NCBI GenBank assembly: GCA_963691905.1 | Contig: OY829893.1 | Location: forward strand, 1,054,001-1,118,000 | Length of the DNA: 64,000 bases | DNA from: QGON01 sp963691905 | Lineage (GTDB): Bacteria; Pseudomonadota; Gammaproteobacteria; Chromatiales; Chromatiaceae | Direction: 5' to 3' | Shown here: positions 50,275 through 59,072 of the stretch, one piece after another | Position numbering within the stretch: the first letter of the stretch is position 1 | Layout of the letters: every line of letters begins with the position of its first letter | The notes under the pieces: model-generated | Seen by the model: only the letters and a program-made list of their open reading frames with translations | The model's database searches: none | What the model was told of the DNA's origin: nothing | Made by a program: the position numbers and the translations under genes

Positions 50275-51192
50275 ATGTTAGCTCTCAAGCGCCTCACACG
50301 ATCAAACCGAATCGGTTTTCTTTTAGTTCTACTCACCACTATCACCAGCTTTCCCCTCAACCTGCAGGCGGCAGGCCCCACCTCTGCCGAGTATGGCGTG
50401 GTGCTCAACCTGTCGGGCAAACAGCGCATGCTGACCCAGAAAATGAGCAAGGAGATCATGCTCGTCGCCCTTAATGAAGCAAAAGAACAAAACATCACCA
50501 ATCTGAAAAAAACCTCGGGACTCTTCGATAAAACCCTCAAGGGACTGCGCAACGGCAGTGACGAATTACGCCTGCCTCCAACCAACAGTGGTCGCATCCT
50601 GCGCCAACTCGACAAAATCGATGTCATCTGGGCTGAGTTCTACCCGACAGTCAAGGAGATCATCGCCAGTAAAGCGGTCACCAAGGCGCAGGTTGATTTC
50701 GTTGCGAGCAAAAACATACCCCTGCTCAAACAGATGAATAAAGCTGTGGGACTCTATGAAAAGGATGCAAAAAAAGGCGGACTGAAAAGTGCTCCCGGCC
50801 TGGCTGCCACCCTCAACCTGTCGGGCAAGCAGCGCATGCTGACCCAGAAGATGAGTAAGGAGTTCCTTTTTGTTGCCTATGGTTATCAACAGGATGACAG
50901 CAAACTGGCCCTGCTTGAGACCAGCACACTGTTCGAGCGTACCCTCAAGGGTCTGCTTGATGGCGATGAGACCCTGGGCCTGCCCGGTACCAAGCCACAG
51001 CATATTCGCGATCAACTGGGTGTGGTGAATGGCTTGTGGGGCAAGTTCAAACCCATCATTGATTATGGTGCTGACCACAAAACCACCCAAATCCCTAAAG
51101 ATAAAATCAAAGTATTGGCTGAAACCAACCTGCCATTGCTCAAGCAGATGAACAAGGCCGTCGGCATGTACGAGAAAGAAGCCGCGAAGTGA
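50275..51192 (+). CDS. Periplasmic protein with two PilJ-N/NarX-type sensor domains
   Basis: This 305-residue protein has a signal peptide (SFPLNLQA) and two copies of an all-helical domain. Each begins LNLSGKQRMLTQKMSKE (about residues 45 and 183) and ends IPLLKQMNKAVG or LPLLKQMNKAVG. These are PilJ N-terminal (type IV pili methyl-accepting chemotaxis) domains, distantly like the nitrate-binding P-box domain of NarX. There is no transmembrane or signalling part, so it is a soluble binding protein. It lies 82 bp before a chemoreceptor gene, which may be its partner. GGAG sets the start. Confidence 0.85.
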   Translation: MLALKRLTRSNRIGFLLVLLTTITSFPLNLQAAGPTSAEYGVVLNLSGKQRMLTQKMSKEIMLVALNEAKEQNITNLKKTSGLFDKTLKGLRNGSDELRLPPTNSGRILRQLDKIDVIWAEFYPTVKEIIASKAVTKAQVDFVASKNIPLLKQMNKAVGLYEKDAKKGGLKSAPGLAATLNLSGKQRMLTQKMSKEFLFVAYGYQQDDSKLALLETSTLFERTLKGLLDGDETLGLPGTKPQHIRDQLGVVNGLWGKFKPIIDYGADHKTTQIPKDKIKVLAETNLPLLKQMNKAVGMYEKEAAK

Positions 51193-51274
51193 CATGGGCG
51201 CCAGGCGATGGAGTAGATGCGGCTCCATCGCCTGCCTGTTTCATTATCTTCAATCATTCTGGACGAGGTAAAAG

Positions 51275-53527
51275 GTGACCATTAAATTAAAATTGCTGGG
51301 AGGAGGCATCACGATCAGCCTTCTGCTCCTTGCGGTACTGATACTGACCTTCTTCTCTTTTGGCAGCCTGAGTGGCGGCTTTAGCGACGTGGTGACGAAA
51401 TCAGCCACCGGTGTTGATAACTCGCGTACCACTGAAGAGAACATCACCCTAGCAGACAACAACCTCGCCCAGATATCGGAGGGTATGCTCGCGGTCGTCG
51501 ATGATATCAGCCGCACCAACATGCATGTCAAAGTGCTTGAGCGCAAACTCAAAGGCATCTCGTCTACCATGAAAGGGTTGGTAGAAGAGGTAAGCGAAAC
51601 AGCGGAGGAACTACCTGAAGGTGATGCCCGATATGCCCTGGAGGACGTCACCGATGCAGTAGACGATATCGAGGAGACCATGCGCCGTGAAGCCCTGATC
51701 AGCGTCTCACGCACGGTCGGCAAGATGGCCGAGTTTGCGCAAAACATCGACGCCCAGGTTGCCAGCATCAAGGCCTTGGCCAGCGAGCTGAAAAAGGTCA
51801 AAGAGCTGAGCAGCGGCGTGGTTTCAGCCAACCAGGATATCCGTAATCTCTCCGAAGCATTCAGTGGTGAGATCAGTGTTTCACGCAATGCCATCGCGGG
51901 TGTTCTACTCATCACTGCGATCATCTCTCTGCTGGGAGCCGTGCTACTCACCCGCGCCATCACTCAACCATTGAATCGTGCCAACGAGATCGCAAAAGGC
52001 ATCGCCAGTGGTGACCTCAACCAGACAGTCGATATCACAAGCAAGGATGAGATAGGTCAATTGGGCCGTTCCATGAAGGTGATGATCAAAAACCTCAAAC
52101 GAAATATCGATGAGACCCAGCAACGTGCCGATGAGGCATCCCGTATACGCATGGCGCTGGACAATGTATCAAGCAGCGTCATGATGGCCGACAATGAACG
52201 TAACATCATCTATCTGAATTTTGCCGCTGACAAACTCTTCAGCGAAGCCGAAGCCGACTTCCGCAAGGAGCTGCCGGATTTTCAGTCCGACCAACTGTTG
52301 GGCAGCAGTATCGACACATTGCACCTCCATGCTGATCATCAGGCCAATCTGCTTGAGAACCTCGAAAAGCCTTATGAATCGGAGTTCATGATTGGCGGCA
52401 GGACCATGCGTACCGTCGCCAACCCGGTCATCAACCCACAGGGTGAACGGTTGGGTACCGCTGTGGAGTGGACAGAACGAACAGCTGAAGTTGCTGTCGA
52501 GACTGAAGTCGAATCAATCGTAGCCGCGGCCCGTGAAGGGGATCTTTCTCGCCGCATCGAAACCCACAACAAACAAGGCTTCTTCAAAGAACTGGGGGGA
52601 GGCATCAACTCCCTCATCGAGCAGGTCGAACTGATCTTTCAGGATCTGTCAGAGGTCATGTCCATGATGGCTCAAGGCAACCTGACTCATCCCGTCCGTG
52701 GTCAATATCACGGCTCCTTTGAAGTTATGAAAGGCAACGTCAATAGTACCCTCGACAACCTGAGAGGCACCCTCGGTGAACTGCGGGAATCGATGGATGA
52801 GATGCGCACCACCGCTGACGAGATCTCTGCCGGCAACAACAGCCTCAGCGCCCGAACTGAACAACAGGCCTCCAGCCTCGAAGAGACCGCCTCCTCAATG
52901 GAAGAACTGACCAGCACGGTAAGTAACAATGCCGATAATGCTCAACAGGCCAACCAACTCGCTGCCAATGCCCGCAACAAGGCGGAGGAAGGGGGTGCAG
53001 TGGTCGGCCAGGCTGTACAGGCGATGGATGCCATCAATACCTCAAGCACGAAGATCGCTGAGATCATCGGTGTCATCGACGAGATTGCCTTCCAGACCAA
53101 CCTGTTGGCACTGAATGCCTCTGTCGAGGCGGCACGTGCCGGCGAACAGGGCAGGGGTTTTGCCGTAGTCGCCACAGAGGTCAGAAATCTGGCAGGACGC
53201 AGCGCCACCGCAGCCAAAGAGATCAAAGAGCTGATCCGGGAGTCCGGTGAAAAGGTTCAGCTGGGCGCAGAATTGGTGGACAAGTCCGGTAGCACTCTTG
53301 AAGAGATCGTCGATGCGGTGAAAAAGGTCAGCGATATCATCGCCGAGATTGCCGCTGCCAGCTCACAACAGTCCGCTGGCATCGATCAGGTCAACAGAGC
53401 CGTTACGTCGATGGATGAGATGACCCAACAGAATGCCGCTCTGGCCGAGGAGACATCAGCCGCCTCCGCATCCATGTCGGAAAAGACGGCAGAGGTGAAT
53501 GACATGGTTGCGCGGTTTGAGGTGTAG
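51275..53527 (+). CDS. Methyl-accepting chemotaxis protein
   Basis: The receptor has 750 residues. A first membrane helix (TISLLLLAVLILTFFSF-like) precedes a periplasmic helical region of about 190 residues and a second helix (NAIAGVLLITAIISLLGAVLL). A HAMP domain, a PAS-like segment (IYLNFAADKLFSEAEADF), a second HAMP-like region and the kinase-control module with tip IDEIAFQTNLLALNASVEAA follow. It ends NDMVARFEV, with no CheR-tether pentapeptide. GTG 51275 follows GAGG. The upstream PilJ-N protein may present its ligand. Confidence 0.95.
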   Translation: MTIKLKLLGGGITISLLLLAVLILTFFSFGSLSGGFSDVVTKSATGVDNSRTTEENITLADNNLAQISEGMLAVVDDISRTNMHVKVLERKLKGISSTMKGLVEEVSETAEELPEGDARYALEDVTDAVDDIEETMRREALISVSRTVGKMAEFAQNIDAQVASIKALASELKKVKELSSGVVSANQDIRNLSEAFSGEISVSRNAIAGVLLITAIISLLGAVLLTRAITQPLNRANEIAKGIASGDLNQTVDITSKDEIGQLGRSMKVMIKNLKRNIDETQQRADEASRIRMALDNVSSSVMMADNERNIIYLNFAADKLFSEAEADFRKELPDFQSDQLLGSSIDTLHLHADHQANLLENLEKPYESEFMIGGRTMRTVANPVINPQGERLGTAVEWTERTAEVAVETEVESIVAAAREGDLSRRIETHNKQGFFKELGGGINSLIEQVELIFQDLSEVMSMMAQGNLTHPVRGQYHGSFEVMKGNVNSTLDNLRGTLGELRESMDEMRTTADEISAGNNSLSARTEQQASSLEETASSMEELTSTVSNNADNAQQANQLAANARNKAEEGGAVVGQAVQAMDAINTSSTKIAEIIGVIDEIAFQTNLLALNASVEAARAGEQGRGFAVVATEVRNLAGRSATAAKEIKELIRESGEKVQLGAELVDKSGSTLEEIVDAVKKVSDIIAEIAAASSQQSAGIDQVNRAVTSMDEMTQQNAALAEETSAASASMSEKTAEVNDMVARFEV

Positions 53528-53596
53528 TGCTGAAACCTGCTCTCGGACCCCCGCCATCTACCCTAATGAATGTCCGGAAACACGATAGTTCCCTCC

Positions 53597-53689
53597 CTCT
53601 AACAGCGAAAGGTTAGAGTGGGGGGTGATAGAAGAGCATAGGAGGGGGGGCAGGGGAGTGCTCTGACCGACTTCGCCCCTTCCCCTGCC
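53597..53689. repeat. Two hairpins after the chemoreceptor gene
   Basis: CTCTAAC (53597-53603) pairs with GTTAGAG (53612-53618), and GGCAGGGGA (53649-53657) pairs with TCCCCTGCC (53681-53689). They lack T-runs. They may end the chemoreceptor transcript or be dispersed palindromes. Confidence 0.5.
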
Positions 53690-53731
53690 GACGGTAACTG
53701 TCAAGTTAAAACGCATGAAGGTTTCAGACAG

Positions 53732-54085
53732 ATGACTAAAAACACAATCCTGCGTTGGGTGGGTGTGGTTGTGATAGTCGTACCGGTTGTGGGTGTCCTG
53801 GCTGCTGGAATAACGTACGCAGAATCTATTCAGCAACTCTATGTGGACTTTGGTGCGAAATTGCCGTACTCCTCAAAGATTGCGTGCGAGAAGTACCAAT
53901 GGACAACGGCGTTTTTGACATTCTTGGCGCCCCTATTTTGGGTTACTGGTAGCAATAGCCCATCAAAATGGACGCACGGTGGGGTCTGGGCGGCCATTTT
54001 GTCGTTGTCAGTGTTTGCTTTTTGGGTAGCACTGATAGGCATCGGTATCTACCAGCCTCTCTTTAAGGCAGGACAGATAACCTAG
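53732..54085 (+). CDS. Hypothetical small membrane protein
   Basis: This 117-residue protein is not recognised. It has three hydrophobic helices (VGVVVIVVPVVGVLAAGI, TAFLTFLAPLFWVTG, GVWAAILSLSVFAFWVALIGIG) with a Cys-containing loop. It begins the AT-richer block that runs to 58.8 kb. No partner is evident. Confidence 0.65.
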   Translation: MTKNTILRWVGVVVIVVPVVGVLAAGITYAESIQQLYVDFGAKLPYSSKIACEKYQWTTAFLTFLAPLFWVTGSNSPSKWTHGGVWAAILSLSVFAFWVALIGIGIYQPLFKAGQIT

Positions 54086-54330
54086 CGTGCTTTAGCAAGC
54101 TTGCTACTTCGCTTTAGATTTGTTACCAGTATATTAAAATCGATTTAGGACGCCTAATCCAGTTTTACAATATGCTAGAGTAAAATAAAAATCGGCAAGC
54201 TGGTCAGCAGGAGGACAAATAAAAGTTAGTTACACGGAATTATTACAGCTTCTTTAGTTAGACCTGAACTTGGGGCGACAGTTACCGATTTTTCAAATTG
54301 TGCCTGTCATCAAAAGTTTTATTTAATAAT
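54086..54330. other. Gap with short palindrome
   Basis: The only feature is the perfect palindrome TAGCAAGCTTGCTA at 54093-54106, soon after the membrane protein stop. The rest is AT-rich, with no gene. Confidence 0.45.
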
Positions 54331-54690
54331 TTAATATCCTGTGTCAATGTATGATAACTCTCCGTTGTTCATATTAATTCTATATCTCTTGGCATTCCAT
54401 GTTAAAGCAATTGGGCTCTCTAGCTTGCTATCGTATCGTAATCCATTAAAGGGATCTGGTGTCATGCTAGACTCGGTTACACTCCATAGCTTATGTCCCA
54501 TGCTATCGTAGGCGATAATATTTTCGAATGTTGAGGTAAATTTTTCATCGTTGGGGGGAGAAAGAACAAAAATGCTAATGTCATTTGTGAGAAGAACTCC
54601 TACGGCTTTAGTTGGAAGGTCTATACTTTTTCCTGATATAAATAGTATGCCAGAGTCGTTATCATCAATATCAAAAGATAAATAATTCAT
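54331..54690 (-). CDS. Candidate immunity protein
   Basis: This 119-residue soluble protein of no recognised family is acidic, mostly beta by appearance (YLSFDIDDNDSGILFISGKSI, IALTWNAKRYRINMNNGELSY), and has no signal peptide. Its start overlaps the stop of the upstream toxin-like gene by 4 bp, the usual arrangement of effector and immunity genes. The call is from context and size only. Confidence 0.5.
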   Translation of the reverse strand: MNYLSFDIDDNDSGILFISGKSIDLPTKAVGVLLTNDISIFVLSPPNDEKFTSTFENIIAYDSMGHKLWSVTESSMTPDPFNGLRYDSKLESPIALTWNAKRYRINMNNGELSYIDTGY

Positions 54691-55451
54691 TTTATTTTCC
54701 TGAGCTTTCTAAATATGACTTTATTTTTGTCAAATAACTCATACTGCTTACCGCCTCCTTTATAGCTATTGTTCTTCCCTACAATTCCAAATCGGATAGA
54801 TGTTCCCTTCGGAATGTCTACAGAAGCAATATGGGTTGGTTTGTAGGGCAAGGCAAACTTATTTTGTATTTGTTGGGCGGTTAATCCACGTATATCTTTT
54901 TCACGCATTATCCATCGACCCTCTTTTCTGGAATTGCCTTCACTATAAACGCGGATAAAATTTCTATTACTTGGGGTTGTATTTAAAAATCTGTGATCTT
55001 TTGACGTTTTAAAAGTAAAAACCTTCACGTTATTTTTTGAGTCTTCTTTGTAGGGTGCTCGGTAGCCTTCTTTGGCAAGTTCATGATTAACCTTTGACGA
55101 ACTTTGGGTGAACCATTTTCCCTTGGAAGCGAGATTAAACTTGCTTACTGGGAAGGGGTAGTTTTTAAATTTATTATAGGATTGGTTAAGAGATGAAACT
55201 TGAGATTTTTTCTTATAGTTTCTTGCTTGTTTTTTTGAAAATGTCTTCTTCGAGGAACTACTAAGGCCCTTAGCTTTAGTGGTGGTATTTTTAGCCTTCC
55301 CGCCCTTTTTAGGAGGTGGATTCGGTTTTTTGTAACTTTCTGCAGAGACTTCATAGCTGGTTATGATCGTGATGATGCCAACCAAGATTGATCCCAAAAG
55401 GAGAATAAGCAGGAAACTGAGTAACGATCTTAGTGGGGCGCTCTTAACCAT
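54687..55451 (-). CDS. Secreted protein with polymorphic-toxin-like C-terminal domain
   Basis: The protein has 254 residues. A hydrophobic signal or anchor (LLSFLLILLLGSILVGIITI) is followed by a Lys/Ser/Pro-rich linker and a C-terminal domain of about 110 residues. That domain has EGRWIMREKDIRGLTAQQIQ, NKFALPYKPTHIASVDIPKG, then GIVGKNN and GGGKQYELFD. The GRW...ALP...IPxGT...GGGxQYEL pattern resembles toxin domains found at the ends of large polymorphic toxins and filamentous haemagglutinins. Low GC suggests recent transfer. The overlapping small gene is a natural immunity candidate. Activity is not predictable. Confidence 0.55.
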   Translation of the reverse strand: MVKSAPLRSLLSFLLILLLGSILVGIITIITSYEVSAESYKKPNPPPKKGGKAKNTTTKAKGLSSSSKKTFSKKQARNYKKKSQVSSLNQSYNKFKNYPFPVSKFNLASKGKWFTQSSSKVNHELAKEGYRAPYKEDSKNNVKVFTFKTSKDHRFLNTTPSNRNFIRVYSEGNSRKEGRWIMREKDIRGLTAQQIQNKFALPYKPTHIASVDIPKGTSIRFGIVGKNNSYKGGGKQYELFDKNKVIFRKLRKIK

Positions 55452-55551
55452 ATACGTCTGTTATTTGTTTTCTTATGTTGTATATTATGAAAGATAAAGC
55501 TGAAAAGTGGTTATACTCTGTCTTCTCAATCCAGGCAACACGGAGTTTGCT

Positions 55552-56808
55552 ATGAATCATGTGGCTACGGTTGTATCTTGTCTTCTCTCTTTGACGCTCC
55601 TCTGTGTTTCACCTGGCGCTGAAACTAAACCAGCTGAGACCATTCATAAGTGTGATGAATTTGCAGCTCACCCAGAAGATTCTGGTAAGTGGGCAGCAGG
55701 TGTTTCCGAAGATGATCTGGCTCCTGGTCCCGCTATATTGTTTTGTAATAAAGCCCTCAAGGAGTATCCAGATACCTCTCGCTTTAAGTTTCAGCTTGGC
55801 CGTGCATTATTAAAGAAGGGAGAGCTTGATGGTGCTATTGCAGCTTTAACGGGTGCAGCGGAAGATGATTATGCACCAGCTTATGCCTATTTAGCTGAAA
55901 TATATCGCTTTGGATTGTTGGGCGAAGAGGATGGTGGTACTGCTGAGTCCTACTATGACTTGGCTATTGCTGGCGGTTTTGCACCGGCAATTGACGCTAA
56001 AGCTGAAATGCTTGAAGAATTGGCTGGTGGTGGTATTGGCGGTAATGCTGCTTTCTGTGATAACCCTTATGATAAGTACAGAGGGTGTGATACCTATTTT
56101 AATCCTCAAGGTTTTGCCAAAGGAAAGGCTCTATTGGCACTTCATGACGGGGATTCTGAAGCGCTAAGCAAACTGAACACATTTGAGTTTACTATTTATC
56201 TCACTCAGCTTAATAAATATTTTTCAGGCGAGTATGTGATGCTGGACGAATACTGCACAGGGTTGAATGATCCATCGCTTCCAGTCGCCTTGATGCGTAA
56301 AGGTGGTGGTTCTGTTGGTTTTGATATTACCAAGGGGATTGGTGGCATGAATGCCAACCGATCTATGGAATTAGCATTTACAGCGATAAAAGATTTTCTA
56401 ACAACTGGTGGCGCAAATCTCATGGCTGGGGCAATTGATGTAGATATTGCAAAGGCATCAGGGCTAAAGGATGGGAAGCTTCTCGCAAAAGATTATGGCT
56501 GCAAGAGTGTCGTTTTTACTAATTTGTACAAAAATATTGTTGCCTACGCGAATAATAGGCCGCCACTTCATTATAGTGGTCTGCCTGCCTTAAAAAGAAG
56601 CTGTCAAATCCATTCTATGTCTAAAGGAGGTGAAGCAACGAAATCACAGTTCGTTTGCGAGTGTTTTGCTTCCGGTTTTGACAGGATCGGAGTGGCTCGG
56701 AGCGATATTGACTGGTTGGGTGAGAATTATGATCAGGGGAAAAACTTCATGCAGCTAACGCAGAAATATGACGGTCTACATGAGAAAATATCTGACTGCC
56801 TTTTTTAG
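55552..56808 (+). CDS. Secreted Sel1/TPR-repeat protein
   Basis: The protein has 418 residues. A signal peptide (LLCVSPGA) is followed by helical repeats of the TPR/Sel1 type (FKFQLGRALLKKGELDGAIAALTGAAEDDY, APAYAYLAEIYRFGLLGEEDG, AESYYDLAIAGGFAPAIDAKAEM). A C-terminal region with several Cys (CQIHSM, CECF, CLF) follows. Such proteins mediate protein-protein contacts. The start at 55552 gives a good signal peptide; the frame opens at 55507. It diverges from the toxin-like gene. Confidence 0.75.
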   Translation: MNHVATVVSCLLSLTLLCVSPGAETKPAETIHKCDEFAAHPEDSGKWAAGVSEDDLAPGPAILFCNKALKEYPDTSRFKFQLGRALLKKGELDGAIAALTGAAEDDYAPAYAYLAEIYRFGLLGEEDGGTAESYYDLAIAGGFAPAIDAKAEMLEELAGGGIGGNAAFCDNPYDKYRGCDTYFNPQGFAKGKALLALHDGDSEALSKLNTFEFTIYLTQLNKYFSGEYVMLDEYCTGLNDPSLPVALMRKGGGSVGFDITKGIGGMNANRSMELAFTAIKDFLTTGGANLMAGAIDVDIAKASGLKDGKLLAKDYGCKSVVFTNLYKNIVAYANNRPPLHYSGLPALKRSCQIHSMSKGGEATKSQFVCECFASGFDRIGVARSDIDWLGENYDQGKNFMQLTQKYDGLHEKISDCLF

Positions 56809-56875
56809 AATATTTTGCGGAATAATCTACAGATCTTGTAAATAGAACAGGGTTTTTCATTGGTGGAATGGTTAC

Positions 56876-58795
56876 ATGTGTACGAAAGCATCTAGTGTTT
56901 CTTTTATGGGTAGAATTGGCATCAGTGTGACTTTACTGGGGTGTCTTTCCCTGCCTGTTTTTGTATTTGCCAGCGAATCTAATGAAAGGGTTCAATTAGC
57001 AGCTGTAGATGAGAGTACGATGACAAAAAAAGAGGTGCGTGAAGCAAAAAGAGCCAAGAAAAAAGCAGAGCGTGAAGCAAAAAGAGCCAATAAAAAAGCA
57101 GAACGTGAAGCAAAAAAGGCTAAGAAACAAGAGGCGAAACGAATTGCTTGGGAGGAGCAAAAGGCTAATAACAAGGCAGCAAGGGACAAAAAAATGGAAG
57201 GATACTATGCGGGGCTTGCATCCGTGAGTCCATCTACCGAGTTTCAAGGTGATCCCTGGCGTTTCCAGATGAGCTGTGGGCGTGAAAAATATTTTGGATT
57301 TCTTTTTCTTAATCTGGATGGAGCGAATACCAGGGGTGTGCTGAAGGGTTTTGCCAGATCATCCTATCGGAAATATGGTGTTCTGCGTGCAGAAGGTAAA
57401 TATAATAGTGCATCACGTAAACTTGAATTGCGATCTTCAGGCTACGTAGAAGATAGGTTTGGACGAGATATTCCGCCTACTGATATTAACGTGTTATTAA
57501 AAGAGGATGGCTCCTATATGGAAGGAGGTGCGTCGAACGCCAGTGGTTGCACGACCTTCCAGGCCTGGAAAACTGAATTTGATACCAGAATGAATCCGGA
57601 AAGCCTTGTTGCGAGCTTCCAGCCTCGCTCAAGGGCGAGTATTGAGCAATGTGAGCAGTACTTAGAGTGGTATCTTGCTGCCAGTGAAGTGCTGGAAACA
57701 CCTGGTGGGAACGTCAGTTCTTCGGCTATTGAGTCGAATTTGGCTTTTGATATGCTGGGTGTTACTTACGATGGATTGACTGCCAAAGATGCAAGCGTGC
57801 TTCAAAGTCTGGGGCAACAATGCTCGGCTCTTTTAGAAAACACTGGTGATACCAAACACGCAGCCCTATTGGATTCCTTGCGGAAGATTAGTGGGCAGTC
57901 TGCGGATTATGCGCCTTATATTTTTCAAAATACCGTTAAAAGTATCGGATGGCATCGCAATATGTATTTTGCAACCTCTATTCGCGATGCGCGGAAACTT
58001 TTGCCGAAAATGGCTAAAGAGTTGAATGCATTACCTGTGAACCTGGAAAGCTTGAAAAAAATCAAGGCAGATATAGGTGAGACTGATGCTAAAGGCGGGC
58101 TGTTTACGACTTTACCAGAAAGTGACAGGCAGAAATATCTATCAGAGCTAGCCAAGGTACAAAAGGTTGTTGCATATGGGGTGATAGACGAAAGGTTGGC
58201 GACCGTTAATTGGGATAGTTTTTCGGCATCCAGGGAGGGTATTTTGAAGCTGAAAACGGCCAATAAGAATATAAAATTATCGTATGGAGGCATTATGCCT
58301 TCGTTTGGTCTATCTCGTATTGATCGTGAATTTGATAAAGTGAGTTTTAAACTGTCTCGTGACTTGACTGACAAATTGATAACAAAATATCAAACGGTCG
58401 ATCACTCTCTTAATGGTTTGCGTGAATATCAAGTTGCGATCAGACGTGTTAATAAAGAATATAGTGCTGTACTTACGCCAAAGCACCATAAGGAGCTGTT
58501 AAACCAACATATGAACCCGCTGTTAATAAAAGCAAGGGCTGCTTCTGTCAGCAAGATGGCAGGATGGCTTGATCAACAAATTCCCTCTAATCGCGCAGGT
58601 CTTGCAGAGCTTGATAAGATAGCTATGGATTTTTATGGGCGAGATATTGATGGATTGAAAAATCCTTCTGAAGCCGCAAAGGTTTCAACTGGTGAATTTG
58701 CTCCTTTATTGATTGTCAAGTCACGGCAGATCAAGCGTAGCGAATGTATTCTTCCATCGGGTTTTGAAGATATGGCTAAAGCTTTTTGCCTGTGA
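56876..58795 (+). CDS. Hypothetical secreted protein with Lys/Glu/Arg-rich coiled coil
   Basis: This 639-residue protein is not recognised. A signal peptide (LPVFVFA) is followed by a highly charged helix built of repeats like EAKRAKKKAEREAKRANKKA (about 50-105). A beta domain (FQMSCGREKYFGFLFLNLDG, then AEGKYNSASRKLELRSSGYV) and a long helical C-terminal half follow. It probably binds an envelope component. AT-rich codon use matches its neighbours in this block. Confidence 0.65.
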   Translation: MCTKASSVSFMGRIGISVTLLGCLSLPVFVFASESNERVQLAAVDESTMTKKEVREAKRAKKKAEREAKRANKKAEREAKKAKKQEAKRIAWEEQKANNKAARDKKMEGYYAGLASVSPSTEFQGDPWRFQMSCGREKYFGFLFLNLDGANTRGVLKGFARSSYRKYGVLRAEGKYNSASRKLELRSSGYVEDRFGRDIPPTDINVLLKEDGSYMEGGASNASGCTTFQAWKTEFDTRMNPESLVASFQPRSRASIEQCEQYLEWYLAASEVLETPGGNVSSSAIESNLAFDMLGVTYDGLTAKDASVLQSLGQQCSALLENTGDTKHAALLDSLRKISGQSADYAPYIFQNTVKSIGWHRNMYFATSIRDARKLLPKMAKELNALPVNLESLKKIKADIGETDAKGGLFTTLPESDRQKYLSELAKVQKVVAYGVIDERLATVNWDSFSASREGILKLKTANKNIKLSYGGIMPSFGLSRIDREFDKVSFKLSRDLTDKLITKYQTVDHSLNGLREYQVAIRRVNKEYSAVLTPKHHKELLNQHMNPLLIKARAASVSKMAGWLDQQIPSNRAGLAELDKIAMDFYGRDIDGLKNPSEAAKVSTGEFAPLLIVKSRQIKRSECILPSGFEDMAKAFCL

Positions 58796-59072
58796 GCGCA
58801 TAATGCCTACCAACCATATCGAGTTCATTCGCCCATAGGTGGTTTTCTTTGTCTAAATCTCAATTTCACCTGACATCAGACCCTGTTCAGGGCTAAAATA
58901 ACGGGTTTTTTAGTGTCCTATGTCTGGGCATGAGTAGATTTAGAGGTAATCAGGAAAGGAAAAGCTGATAGTGCTGGTTTGAAGACCTGAACCCTTATTT
59001 TTCTAATAAACAGAGGCCTACCCAAAGCCATCATTCCGGAATGAGAATATAAACCTCTTTATGAAGCAGAGA
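58796..59072. other. Gap between convergent genes
   Basis: There is no gene. The short hairpin CCCTG-TT-CAGGG at about 58881-58892 is followed by a T-rich stretch (GGGTTTTTTAG) and may be a weak terminator for the upstream gene. Confidence 0.4.

Noticed and set aside
53649..53689. Rho-independent terminator after the chemoreceptor
   Set aside because: The stem is perfect but there is no T-run on either side, so it is listed only as a hairpin.
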